Source: Terfezia claveryi
Taxonomy: Eukaryota; Ascomycota; Pezizomycetes; Pezizales; Pezizaceae
DNA length: 64,000 nucleotides
Direction of reading: 5' to 3'
NCBI GenBank assembly: GCA_015179025.1
Contig: WHUX01000189.1
Span: 37,556 to 101,555, forward strand
Shown: piece by piece, positions 1 to 11,756 of the stretch
Layout of the letters: each line of letters starts with the position of its first letter
Numbering within the stretch: position 1 is the first letter of the stretch
Program-made: the position numbers and the translations under genes
Notes under the pieces: model-generated
Seen by the model: only the letters and a program-made list of their open reading frames with translations
The model's database searches: none
What the model was told of the DNA's origin: nothing

Positions 1-534
1 AGAGACAAGTTGAGTCCCTGCTTGACCCTTCATCGCTTAACCTTCCCTTTCATTACAGCAGTAGATCTTCCACAACTAAAGATGTCACACAGGATCTTAG
101 ATATACTCTGGAAGATGAGGAGCAAGGAGGAAGTTCTCACCCCAAGGAACATGTCTATCTAGTAATATCTCAAAACAAAGGTTTTAAACAAGGAAAAGTA
201 CAAAAAGTTAGAGCGTGGAGAATTTCATTTGCCCAAAACACCTACAGTACAGTTTCACTCCCCAGTCATTCAGGTTAAGAATATCTATAACGCCCAAAGC
301 ATGAACAACAACCACAACGTGTACCGGTATCTAACTGACACAACACAAGAAACGTCACTAAACCAAAACTAGAAACTCAAACCTCTCACAAACAAAGATC
401 AAATGCCGCAAACAACCCATCACACATAAACTAGCAGAAGAAAAGATAGATAAGTACAATCATCAACGTAAACATTGGGGTCAACCATTCTGGGAAGTTG
501 GAATTCAAGTTCCGGGCTCTTTAAAAATACGAGC
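1..534. other. Gene-free AT-rich stretch
   Basis: I see no convincing coding sequence, RNA gene or repeat here. The stretch lies downstream of the minus-strand T5orf172-like gene that ends at 535 and probably holds its 3' untranslated region. Confidence 0.4.
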
Positions 535-2563
535 CTAAACCGCAATGGCTCCATGTTCACGCCTCGCTGCAGCTGATTCTAGGGGAACTTGATCTCTCAC
601 CACCCACTGTGGTTCAACATTCAGCGACACCTCTAGCTCATGTGCCGACGAATTTCGTCTTCCCTCAGCCCTATCCATCTTATCCAACCCAATCACCAAG
701 TTCTTTAACCAGTCACATTCCACACTCTTTGTCAAGAAAATACCCTCATGTGTTTTTGCGCATGGGCACTGGACACCGCTGCCGCAGCTCTCAATTGCTA
801 GGATAAATGGGATTGTGCTTTGTCCACTCTCGAATTCAGATTTGACCGCCACGAGAGCGAGCTTTTCTACTCGAGCAGCATTGGCAACAGGGAGTTGCCA
901 TATCATTGAAAGTTCACACGCCTGATGGTCTGTAGAAGGCTCGGTACGGCCTAGTTTGATTCGGAGTTGTCCAGAGACATTAGGAAGGGATGTCGCCAGG
1001 TATATATATTCCGAGGCCTCCTGAGCGAGTGAGGCGAGAAGTTTCCGAGTCGCTGTAGAGAACCCAATTGTTTGGAGCTCTAGTCCTTCATCTAGTGTTC
1101 TAAGTTAGCTAATGTGGAGCCAAAATGCATCGGGGTTACTTACCAGCAGGGTTAACAATTTTTTCCCTGTTTATGTGTAATTTCTCATTGTGACGTGCTG
1201 ACTTGAATGGGCTCATGAGGGCGTTGACTATCCAACCAAAATTACACGAACGGCTTCCTTTCGATTTCTTCGGTTTCCCAGTAGGTGAGTCTGTGGGTTT
1301 TGGCTCGTCATACAATTCTACCACTGTCCAGGTGGTTAACTGAAGGGAGGTGTTGTCTGCCGACTTTTCAGGAAGGTGAGTTGGAACTTCGAGTTCAGGA
1401 CCATCTAGGAGCAAGATGGGCTCATCTGCTTGTACCGGTAGGCTATGCGGAAGCAGATCAAGCAGATCAACCACCGAGGGCATTTGGTCATGACCCTGGT
1501 TCTGTTCATCCTCACCAGTGGGCAGTTCATCCTCACCAGTGGGCAGTTCATCCTCACCAGTGGGCAGTTCATCCTCACCAGTAGGCAGTTCATCCTCACC
1601 AGTGGGAACTTCGTCCTCACCAGCGGGCAGTTCATCCTCACCAGTGGGCAGTTCATCGTCACCAGTGGGCAGTTCGTACTCACTAGCGGGCAGTTCATCC
1701 TCACCAGCGGGCAGTTCATCCTCACCATTGGACAGCTCATCCTCACCTTCGGACAGTTCATCCTCACCATTGGGTGCTGTAGCCACAGTGCATGTTGTTA
1801 AATCTGTTGGCATATCGTTGTCGGGGCTCTCCTCCCAAAATCCAGAATCTTCGGCTAAATCACCAACGCTACTACCGTCTTCCTCATCCGATTCGGAGCT
1901 GTCTGAAGAGTCGAGTTCCTCCACACGGATCTCGGGTACGGTTCGGTGGATATCATCCTGCTGGCATGAAACGAGTGTAGTGTATACGACTGGGCTACGT
2001 TGCTCCAGCTCTTCCTCAGCTTGCAAAGTAATTGCCAACATGGTTGCACTAGAGGTAATAGCCCTGACTGGCGGAATCGGAGCAGTGACGGGCTTATAGC
2101 TCGACGTATTAGAGAGGTATTCTTCGCTTGTCCTCTTTCGCCGCGGTTTTGCAGGTTCCTTCGGAGCTTGGCCTGTATGCTGCCAGCAGTAATGTCCCGG
2201 ATAATGAACTAACATCCGCTTGCACCGTTCAAGCTTCAATGTCTGGCCTCGGCATCTGCGGGTCCCAGACTCACTATCTGAACTTTCGTAGTCGGCCGAT
2301 TGATACGTGTGTTGCCAGCAATATTCACCTCCATTGGCCAACGTGTTTCTACATTGAGCGCCCTGCACCGTCTTGCCCTTGCACCTTGTACGTGAATAAT
2401 AGCTAGTATCGACTTTGGCCTTGGTTAAAGAGTATGAATATGTCTCAACGAATACTTCTTGGTCTGTGTGCTGCCAGCAATAGCTGCCTGGTACGGTTAC
2501 AAGGATGCGTTTACACTGAAGCCCAGCTCGAGTAATCCCCTTGCATTGCCTTCCGCAGGGCAT
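535..2563 (-). CDS. Cys/His zinc-repeat protein with C-terminal T5orf172 (DUF1766, Mug113-like) domain
   Basis: I read two exons, 2563-1144 and 1091-535, giving 658 aa. The first reading frame stops six bases after a GTAAGT donor (1143-1138); a GCTAAC branch point and a TAG acceptor (1094-1092) follow, and the join continues in frame. The N-terminus has three repeats of pattern Cys-x9-Cys-x10/11-Cys-x2-His: C7/C17/C29/H32, C61/C71/C82/H85 and C104/C114/C126/H129. An acidic 7-residue repeat (GEDELPT-like) lies around residues 265-355. Residues about 500-605 resemble the bacteriophage T5 Orf172 domain (GIY-YIG superfamily): YIYLAT, IKLGRT, ARVEKL, a Cys-x-Cys pair and a THEGIF-like end. S. pombe Mug113 carries this domain. 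The molecular function is unknown; nucleic-acid binding is an inference from the superfamily. Start and splice site are read by eye. Confidence 0.75.
1507..1770. repeat. 21-bp coding minisatellite, about 12-13 copies
   Basis: The unit tcctcaccagtgggcagttc(a) repeats in tandem with few mismatches inside the first exon of the T5orf172-like gene. It encodes the acidic heptad GEDELPT on the minus strand. Because 21 is a multiple of three, copy-number changes keep the reading frame. It also creates open frames on the plus strand that are not genes. Confidence 0.9.
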
Positions 2564-5500
2564 ATTTGAGGCAAAGGGGAATGAATGTTGAGCTGTCTGA
2601 GCTGCTCGCGACGGGAGTGAAAGGTTTCAAAGCTGAAAATTAGCTTGATCAATTGACCAATCCCTATCTTTTCTCACTAGATTGGGTTGTGAATATGGTA
2701 GATGGGGTGTGCCAGTGAGAATATTCAAGTTAAAATGGTGGGTCCACGAGGCAAGGTGATAATAGTGATCAACTTTGTCGATATATGTATAGGCAATTAT
2801 ATAGAATCTAGAATAAAGTAAAAGCAATCCTCAGCAGTGGGGAACAAATGACAGTCAGTGGTTACACCTCTTCCGCTATATATTACCCCATATGTCAACG
2901 TCGTGCAGGCTACAGTATACATAGCTAAAAAGAACTCAGTTACACGCGCAGGGTTTCATCCTTGTTATCGTTTGCGGCACATAATACACTAATGGATTCG
3001 ACGACATCCTTAGCTATAGCCGCCAGCAGCAATAGCTACCAGTCGTAGTTCAAAGTATATACAACTATTATCGTTACAATCCATGAATCAGATCGTCGAT
3101 CATAGTTTAAGAACATTTTTGAAACGGCAGAGAGAGCAGAGTTCTGTGTACTTGATGAACACCAGCGCAGCCCCCATGTTGGGGGCTTCTGAAGCCAGAA
3201 GACTAGGCTGTCAGTGAGACCACATGTACATATAGTGTAATTCATGAGTAACCATTATTATCACTTCCTACAGGGGCGATTCGGATGGCCATCCCAGTTT
3301 TAAATTGTGCGTGAAACCTCTATGGCCGTGCTCTCGTTGATCAGCGAATTCAAACAGCACCCGGCGGATTGGCACTGATGGTTCATATACTGCGCCCTCG
3401 GTTGCGAGCAGGCTGATGATGACAGAATATTCACAATGACTTATTCCTGCGGCTGTTTCGCATTCATGTATACTAGTATACTCGCGTGGGCGTCGAGGGC
3501 GATAACATGCGATGCGGCGGTGCATACTAAAGTATGTATGATCAGCATTCGCGATTTACAGCCACCATGTACAATATCTACTTCTCTCCCAGTCTTTGCA
3601 TTATACTATCATCCCGCATCTCCTCCCCCCTCCACCTGAGTACATAAATAGGTACGTATAGCATACATAAATGTCTACAAGCTCAAGACCACCCCTTAAG
3701 CATATTCTACGCATTTTGTTGCGTCCAGAATACTCTGTACAACTACAATAAATTTTCTCGCTATAGTTTCAATTCTGGATTTTGGAATTTGCCATTCCTA
3801 GTATAAATAGTTCACAAAACGAAGTACCGGTAATCGTTCGATCATGAAGGGATGTCGCATGCGCCGCCAACCTGCATGCATACTATGTAGTATCCGCGCT
3901 TAGATTAATTTAGTTTTGCTCAAGCGATGTATGTATGTACTTCTGTAGTACAGTACATACATGTACGTATTTGCTCAAAGATCAAAATATCCTTCATGTC
4001 TGACATCCATAACCAGGTTGTTTACTATTAAGAAATGTATGCAGCTACCCCGCACTTGAGACCGACGGATATTGTTGTTCCCTGACTGCAGGGATTGACA
4101 ACATTCAATATCAAATAGTATAGGTACTGTAAATAGGCATCTTACTTCACACGTTGTGGCCGTTCCCGCCTAGGTACCTACATACCCGCCACCCGTGCCG
4201 ATCACATACTCGCTTACATACATAGTAGTACCTAATACTACTACCGGTACCTATATGTACTGTATTTCTACTGTACGACATCAGGTGACCATAATCAATT
4301 TGAAGTCACATGCTCCGTTGACATTAGCCAGCTGCGGTGGTTGATATCATAAAATTATCTAGTATGGTTGGCACAAGCCCCCCTATGCTTCTTTGAAGGT
4401 TGTTGCGCCTTAGCGGAGAAACTCAAGTATACCCGCCGTACTTGACAAGTGTAGCGACTTTTTGTGAGTAAATTTGAATTCCGTGACTTTGAAATATATA
4501 AGGTGGTATACGTTGAGGCGTTGAGTAATGTGGGAGGGTTCAGGGACCGGTTCCCAATGCCGAACCCTAAGGTGGCCAATCAATCTCCGAGTTGCATGAA
4601 CAAATGATGATGCTTGCTTGGAACGGGTAAATGAACTATCAGATTATATCTGAGTACTGTCACAATTAATAAACTACTCCTACATGGAAGGATATCTCAC
4701 AACACGCGAAGCATCTTCATAGTCGAAAGTTTTCTAAGTCTTTCTGGCCACCTGGTCCGTGCTATGCAGGGATGTTACATACTGTACGTAATGCAATAGC
4801 AGATGTATATTACTGTATGTACATTACAGTAAGTGCGTACGTACACACCGACCATCTTTATATGCCCATCTACCTATACTCGGACCTAGCCTGGTTACTC
4901 GGTCCATAGTTTCTTACAGTGGTATATAATATTCGAACCCTCCTGCTGCACAGAGTCTGTACCCGATCCCGCCTCATTTCGAATGACGACACCCAATTCT
5001 TTGAGACGATGATGGCACTGACGATAAAACCCAGTCAATTGTTCGTTATGCGGAAATTTGCAATCTTCAATCTCGAATTTTCATCGGGTGGGTTTGAGAA
5101 ATTGACCAATGATCTCATATTGTACCCAGCTGGCTGGCATACGTATTGCATACACGGTGTCTTGCCGTTGCCGCTGCCCAGAGCCGAGTTGGGTGTTGCC
5201 CGAGCTAGTTATTGAGCTGATAATCTGGATTTGGGTTACATTATTACGCGTTCAGCTGCAGAGGATATTACCAATTACATCTCAAGGGATACTGTACAGT
5301 ACTTCTATCTCTGTCTTTGTGATGTTGTCAGTTAACCAGGCTATAGTCTGGTTGGCACAAGCCCCTCGATCCCAAAAAGGTTTGACTACCCAATTGGATC
5401 GTTGTACTCCAACACTCTGGGCTACGAGAGGTTGTGCCAACCAGACTACACTCTGCGGATCGAGACTACACTCCGGGTCAACATGTTAATTGCAGTAAAT

Positions 5501-5749
5501 TCGAGATATCTCACGATTATATTTTGTTCAACCAGAGGACGATGCATATTTGATAAAAAGCACATATAAGGGGTCCCTGTGGATCAAATAGAATGCTCTG
5601 CATGCGTTTGCGCAGTTGGATGTCTCCAGGAGAGCCTCATGACACTTTGTATCTGGCAAGTTATTGTAAAAATATAGATAAAATATAACACGTGGAAATT
5701 CCACCTCCTGTAAGGTAGCCTGTAATATGCACCTGAGGTAGCTATCTTC
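2564..5749. other. 3.2-kb gene-free region
   Basis: No coding sequence stands out. The stretch is AT-rich and contains many short palindromic GTAC/GTACGTAC strings near 3.9-4.3 kb and 4.77-4.85 kb. It also holds a single TAGTCTGG-type element end (about 4360-4386) and one complete 105-bp element (5344-5448). The small open frames do not resemble any protein I know. Confidence 0.4.
5344..5448. mobile_element. Short inverted-repeat element (MITE-like), TAGTCTGG family
   Basis: The left end reads tagtctggttggcacaagcc followed by cctcg, and the right end is close to its reverse complement (cgagaggttgtgccaaccag then acta). Terminal repeats of about 25 bp enclose about 55 bp with no coding capacity. 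It is one of the few copies in the window where both ends are close together and intact. No target-site duplication could be fixed by eye. Confidence 0.65.
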
Positions 5750-6218
5750 ACAGGGTGCATTCTCTGTGCAAGAAGTATAATGTCCTCTTAATTTACGACG
5801 AGGTCCAAACCGGCAAGCTTATCTGTTGTGAGCATTCTGGTCTCCGTGCTTCTCGGAAAGGCGATCTCTGGAGATGTATACCCCAGTTTCTATTGTTCTT
5901 GCGGATAAGGACATCATGCCTCGCATTGAGCCAGGCACCCTGGAAACCCTCTTGGATAAGTGTTTGTGACCATTGCCGCGTTAGAGGTTGTCTAAGCTCA
6001 ATGGGCACACCGCCTGGGAGCTGTGCTTATTGTTGAAGAAGAAGGGTCTTTTGGCTAAGCCAACCCACCAGAATATCATTCACCTGGCCCCCCACTCGTC
6101 ATCTCTGAAGCTCAGATTGATCGTGCCACCAGAAGCCGTGAAGGAGCTTCCATATATGAAGGCGGCGGAATTCTGTGCTCATGGCCACCACGAGCAAGAC
6201 GTCAACATCAACGGCTGA
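5750..6218 (+). pseudogene. Ornithine aminotransferase fragment (broken)
   Basis: Fragments of a class-III PLP aminotransferase match ornithine aminotransferase in order but in different frames. First comes LLIYDEVQTG (the DEIQTG motif that binds the cofactor), then LLGKAISG with the PLP lysine, then ADKDIM and EPGT, and finally [26 protein letters not shown] near the C-terminus. About two thirds of the enzyme is missing: the N-terminal half and a block after EPGT. Several frameshifts and stops separate the pieces. The left end sits directly after a CTTCACAG that resembles an intron acceptor. This is a decayed partial copy, so an intact gene presumably lies elsewhere in the genome. Confidence 0.85.
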
Positions 6219-7276
6219 TTTCCTTAGCCTTGTCCGTACGTACTTTTTCGGCGCGGCTTCCTTGGGCATTGTTGGGCATTCTTTCTACTTTGCTTGCATT
6301 TGGGGATTGGGGATACTGCATTAATCTGGTTTACAATACTCTTCTTTTCCCCATGATTGTTTGAGGGGGATGCGAAGGGTCTCATTTTCCAAAAAATCTC
6401 ATCCATTAATCACGGTGTTATAATATAATACTCTTCTTTTCTCCAGATTCGACTGGGGCAGACGCGAAGGGTTGTTTTATTGGGGTTAAACGGATGCTAT
6501 GAATGGGGTTTTATTCAACTTTCCTTGCGGGGGACTTGTCTGCTAATTTTACTCTGAATTGACTGAATGATGAATGAAGTAGCTCTCGGCCTAATTTAGT
6601 TCACTGGTATCAATTGAAAGGAAGCTTATTGCTTATGTCAGTACGGAGGTGCGGAACACAATTTTCTTACTTTGGAATTGCATATGCGGATATATACAGT
6701 AAACATACGGAGATACAATATGCATATGTATGGCTATTCACGTGTATATATCTAGCATATGCATAGAATGATTAATTTATTTAACAGAATTGTTATTCAC
6801 AAAAACACCTTCAACAGCTTCTGTTCCAGTACTATGGCTATGTTCCTGCTCCCGCTATTTTTGCTTTCATCGAGCCCTGCATCGTTGGCACACCCGCAGT
6901 CCTCCTGTACCCTCCACATTCCGCTGCGGCTCCTTCTGTGTGTTCTCTATATCACTCAATACTACTGCAGGTGATTGTAGCGGAGGGTATTGAATTGCAA
7001 TCCGCCGTGAGCAGCAGCTCCGCACTTAGAAGAAGAAAGCCCCTAGGTAAAGACGCCACCATTAGGGTGCATATGCCAAGTACAATATCCCAATATATGC
7101 ACATATATGTACACTTTTCCCAAGTTACGGAGTCGGAACGAGGAAAAAACTTTTGTTCCACACATTCCACAGTCGGGTTTTGTTCAGGCTCATCCCTTTT
7201 GATCTTGTATTATTGTCTTAGTTCTTGACTCATACTGAATAATACTGTCTTACATTTTCATATTCTTTAGAGGTAC
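6219..7276. other. Intergenic, upstream of TRL1
   Basis: This holds the downstream flank of the ornithine aminotransferase fragment and the probable TRL1 promoter region. I see no gene, RNA or strong repeat; the sequence is AT-rich with scattered CATATG/TATGCATA strings around 6.68-6.76 kb. Confidence 0.35.
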
Positions 7277-7504
7277 ATGGGAATGCTGGTACAGGGTGGC
7301 GTGAGGGTCATACTTTATCGCTGCCAGCGTCAGGTCCCCTCTGCAATAAGAGCACTCCAAATCTCCCGACTTTCCCACACAGCAACGCCAGCATCACCAA
7401 TTCCATTGGCTACAAAGTCCAGGGCGCGGAAAGAAATCCGTCCTCGCCTAACAACACAACTAACGCCATCTACTTCCTCTTTTTCCCCAATCTTTTTCAC
7501 AAAT

Positions 7505-10002
7505 ATGTCGGAACACACACTCACTGGCACTCTTAGCGAGCCCCGTCTCCAAAAGCCGAAGGAGGTCAATAGCCTCATTAATCAAATGGAAGCTGGGCTC
7601 AAGAAGGGCAAGGGGGCAGGCTTCGGTTGCCGCCGAACTACCTTCAAACTGGATGGCAGGGACATGGAGGTTCACAGCTGGAAGTTAACGACTTCGATTA
7701 CAAGAAATACACACTCCCCACCTTTGCCCGAGGGCTTTTCACCTACCGGAACCCATCGAGCGGAGATCACGAGATCGTCATCCGAGGGTACGATAAATTT
7801 TTCAATATCGACGAGGTAAAGCAGACGAAGTGGGCGTGGATCAAAGAGAATACCAAGGGGCCGTACGAGTTGACGGTAAAGGAGAATGGATGTATTATTT
7901 TCATTTCGGGCCTATCAGATGACAGTTTGCTGGTGTGCAGTAAACATTCGACAGGGGCGAGGGCGGATGTGAATCTATCGCATGCAAAGGCAGGGGAGAG
8001 GTGGGTTGATAAACATCTTGCTTCAGTGGGGAAGACTAGAGCAGAGTTGTCGAGACACTTGAGGGAATTGAATGCTACGGCTGTGTTTGAGTTGTGTGAT
8101 GATTCTTTTGAGGAGCACATTCTAGCGTATGCCGAGGATCAAGCGGGCCTTTACCTGCATGGAATCAATTTCAACGTCCCCAAATTTGCTACTTGTTCTC
8201 AAGGGGAAGTGCAGAAGTTTGCCGAGACTTATGGAATGAGAAAAACGGATTACTTTGAGATGCATGATGTCGATTCTCTAAAGAAGTTTCTGGAGGGAGC
8301 CGCTGAGACTGGAAGCTGGGATGGTAAGGATGTGGAAGGATTTGTTATACGATGTAAAGCACGAGAAGGGCCGACAGACCCGAGCTGGCATGATTGGTTC
8401 TTCAAGTACAAGTTTGAGGAGCCTTATCTCATGTACCGACAGTGGCGGGAGGTTACCAAGTCTATGCTTTCCGGGAAGCAACCTAGGTACAAGAAACACC
8501 AAGGAGTCACCAATGAGTACCTTACATTCGCAAGGTCGTATTTCCAGCAAAATCCCAAACTGGTAAAGGAGTATCAAGAAAACCACGGCATCATCAAACT
8601 TCGAGACGCTTTCCTAGAAAAGAGAGGAATGAAGGGAAGTGACCTTGTCAAAATCGAAAATGAGGGTGGAATGTTTCAGGATGGAAGTGGAGAGGCTGCA
8701 GAGACCGAAGATGTCAAACTTGTGCTTGTCCCAATTGCTAGCATTGGATGTGGGAAGACTACGCTCGCTATCGCCTTGTCGAGACTATTCAAATGGGGCC
8801 ACATTCAGAACGACAACCTCTCCGGCGGCTCACAACGCCCAGTACGCTTTGCCAGGGCAATCGTTGACAGCCTGAAGACAAGCCAGGCAGCCATTGCAGA
8901 CAGGAACAATCATCAAAAGCGTGAGCGAAAGCAAATCTTCGACGATGTCGGCAATTTAGCACACACAGCTCAATTCGTCGCTCTTCACTACGTCCATTAC
9001 CGCCCAGATGTCGATCCTGGTGAATATAAACGTCGAATTCGAAAAGTCACTCAGGATAGGGTGTTTCATCGTGGTGATAACCATCAAACTATACATGCTG
9101 CAAGCAAACCTCAGAAGGAAGTCGTCAGCATCATGGAAGGTTTTCTGAAGAGGTTTGAGCCCGTGGAGCATGATCAGCAACCTGATTGGGCGTTTCAAAC
9201 TGTGATTGATTTGGATATTGAGGCGGATTCTAGGAAGAACTTGGAGACGGCAATCTTGCATTTGAGAGAGGCTTTCCCGAGCGTTATCAAGAAGATGCCA
9301 ACTAAGGAGGAGATGGATGAGGCGATTGAGTTCACTTTGAACGAATACCAACCCAAAGCTGGTAAGGGAGGGAAGCAGCAGCCGCAGCAGCCACAACAGC
9401 AGGCTCCAGCACAACAGCAGGCTCCAGCACAACAGCAGGCTCCAGCACAACAGCCAAAGAAGGAGAAGCCAAAGCCGATAGAGTATTTCTCTATCCAGGT
9501 CCCTTACGAGACAATATATAACACGCTTGAATCGGCATTTGAAACTCTCCCCACGGAACAGCGCTCCTTCTATTACCAGCTCAGAGACTCGAATCGTATC
9601 CAGAAGGCATTCCACGTAACTCTCGTCCACCGTGCCTCCCTCACGATTAGCAAAGGGAAGCCAAACACTAAAAACCAAGCCATGTGGGATAAATACGTCA
9701 ACATGACCTCCGCTGCAGAGGCACCCATTAAGGTGAAAGTCAAGCTAGATAAGGTGGTTTGGGATGAAAGTTTAATGGCTATTACGGTCAATTTGGGCGA
9801 GGAGTTAGAGGGAGGGAAGGGCATGCAGTGTGCGAATGAGGTCCCACATATCACAGTTGGAACGAAGTCGCAGAATATCAAGCCAAAGGAATCAAATAAC
9901 CTGTTGTTGACGTGGAAGGCGGGCAAGGAAGCAAAAATTCATGTGGCAGATTTGGGAGGAGTGGAGGTATATGGGAAGGTGGAGGCTGTAGCGCAGAGAT
10001 AA
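7505..10002 (+). CDS. TRL1: tRNA ligase Trl1 (ligase, kinase, cyclic phosphodiesterase); frame broken by one base
   Basis: This is the fungal three-domain enzyme that heals and joins tRNA halves after intron removal and joins HAC1-type mRNA in the unfolded-protein response. The ligase domain comes first, with catalytic lysine in TVKENGCI (about residue 126 of the corrected frame). The kinase P-loop IGCGKTT is near residue 415. A Gln-rich linker follows (9376-9460, imperfect QQQAPA repeats), then two phosphodiesterase HxT motifs (FHVTLVH near 704, PHITVG near 781). Corrected length is about 832 aa, as in yeast. The conserved N-terminus (from ATG 7505) is in one frame and the rest, from codon 7684, in another. 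One G appears to be missing after AAG at 7682-7684, where the family expects HSWK then VNDFDYK. The same upstream frame opens at 7277 and could add a 76-residue leader. Confidence 0.9.
9376..9460 (+). repeat. Gln/Ala/Pro coding repeat in TRL1 linker
   Basis: The triplet-rich block contains three or four copies of caacagcaggctccagca, encoding QQQAPA, between the kinase and phosphodiesterase domains of Trl1. It is probably a flexible spacer of variable length. Confidence 0.8.
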
Positions 10003-10897
10003 GGGAGGGATTAGGAAAGTGGGGTTTCTGTGGGTTCAAGTGAGTGGGGCCTGATTAGGATTAGGTATCTCCTCTCTTCTGTTTCATTTTTATTGTGCTC
10101 TTAAGGCTATTTAGGCTGATGGGCGTTTGCTTGGTCTTGCTTTTGATGTTCTTCTGGGAAAAGTTTCCTACTCATAGATTGCTTGAGGGAATAAGTCCGA
10201 AGTGCATAGCATTTGGGGAGATGAGGAAATGAAAGAGAAGGCATTCACGAAGCTGCATAATTTATCGAGATGGAATTTACATGAAATCGCTTGCAGGTCG
10301 AAGCAATGTATTTTCCCATGTCAATACCTGAAAATATCAACCTCATGGTCAGTTTTATATTGTCACTGCAATGCAAAATTGATGTCCTGAATTCAGGGTA
10401 ATGGAGTTACAGTAATCAAAGTACACATCAAGGTAAGGAGTTTAATCTGATCAACTCAGCTGAGCATGTATAGCGAGAAGTAGGAGGGCCGTGATGAACA
10501 GAAGAATTCTCTCCTCTACATATCTCTCCTCTACTTATCCTCCTCTACTTATCCCTCCTCTACTTATCCCTCCTCTACTTATCCCTCCTCTACTTATTTC
10601 TACCGCCTCGCTGCTCCCTATTTCTTCTCGGTAGTGTTCCGACAACCCCAATTTATTCATAACTCAATTAGGAACTATCATGAAAGCCAAGAAAATAAAA
10701 ACACTTATACCTGGTTAATCCCCTGCCCCTACGCATCCTCTACGAGGGTCTGATCGAGACTACCTTCGCATACCAACTGCTATACCCCAACTAACGAGCA
10801 ATAACCAACCTCTATACCACCATAGAACTCGGTAATAAAACATGACATGAAACTGCATTGCTTCACCCACTATAGTACGTCGATGGATAACTATGTA
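10003..10897. other. Intergenic with a 15-bp tandem repeat
   Basis: This lies downstream of TRL1. The only structure I see is a short tandem array near 10500-10600. No coding sequence is supported. Confidence 0.4.
10506..10599. repeat. 15-bp pyrimidine-rich tandem repeat
   Basis: About five to six copies of ctcctctacttatcc, the first two degenerate, lie in intergenic DNA. There is no coding role. Confidence 0.8.
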
Positions 10898-11617
10898 TCA
10901 CCATAAATAAAAGCCCACTTCTGAGTCACCAGCGAACAGGCCTTCACATCTCCCGACACATTTTCTTAGCTTCATCAGCAATTTAACAAAAAAAATTTCA
11001 GTAGTGACTCGAGTGGGAATATCCGGTATAGACTCGGGAAGAATCTCGTCATTAGTTCTATCCATTGTATATACACAAATTCTGGTTCCCATAGTCTGAC
11101 GTTGTCGAAAAGGATCTTAAAACCTTCATGCATCTGAATATCGGCCGACGCTCGAGTTAAATGTATTGAAAATGTCTGGATATTTAACAATACTGGATGT
11201 TCATCACTACTAATGATAAATATTGCGGTGAAGTCGACGGGCTTTGCCTGCTCTGGCGATTTACACTGAAATATTACCATGAAATTTTCTTCCGATGACT
11301 CAATAAAAAGCTAAGAGGACCATAAACCTGGATTCCTCGAGCTCTTCTCTTGGTCTAATCAAGTTTAACTTCTCGATGATATGTTGTACCTCCGGTGCCT
11401 GAGACTCGAAAGGATCAGAGGCAGTTGTCTCGTCTACTTTCTCAGTATCGAAAAATATGTTGATCGATGTATTCTGTACAGTGTCGTGATCAAGCCCTAT
11501 CCTATCTTCTACAAGAGAAGTCTGATCACTCCAATTCAATGCAAAACTAAGCGGAAGCGGGTCGAGACTCAAAATCTCATCTCGAAGAGTAGTCGAACCG
11601 TAAGTACTTGTTTGCAA
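10898..11617 (-). CDS. Possible small spliced gene, unknown product
   Basis: Two adjacent minus-strand open frames (11617-11300 and 11280-10975) have protein-like composition, the first acidic and the second with a hydrophobic/aromatic pattern. They may be exons of one gene facing away from RAD10. A TTTCAG acceptor exists near 11263, but no donor with a good consensus joins the frames in phase. I recognise no domain. The alternative is decayed coding sequence or chance open frames. Confidence 0.25.
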
Positions 11618-11756
11618 GAGAGTCTAGAGGGCTAAATCCGATATAGATTCTTGGCATGGTACCCTTCTGCTTACATAAATTCTTGTGCTTGGACATTTGA
11701 CTCCTCTGATCCACACGATTGAAGACGTGACAGTCGGCTCCAGCTTTTGCAGAAAT

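Noticed and set aside
1405..2099. Ser/Pro-rich and other open frames over the 21-bp minisatellite on both strands
   Set aside because: These are artefacts of the tandem repeat; the minus-strand frame with zinc motifs and a splice join is the real one.
7676..7690. Programmed -1 frameshift in TRL1
   Set aside because: There is no slippery heptamer at the site, and two neighbouring genes show the same kind of single-G loss.
8956..9678. Minus-strand 240-codon frame with Leu-rich repeats
   Set aside because: It is antisense to TRL1; the Leu/Trp-rich part is the complement of the QQQAPA coding repeat.
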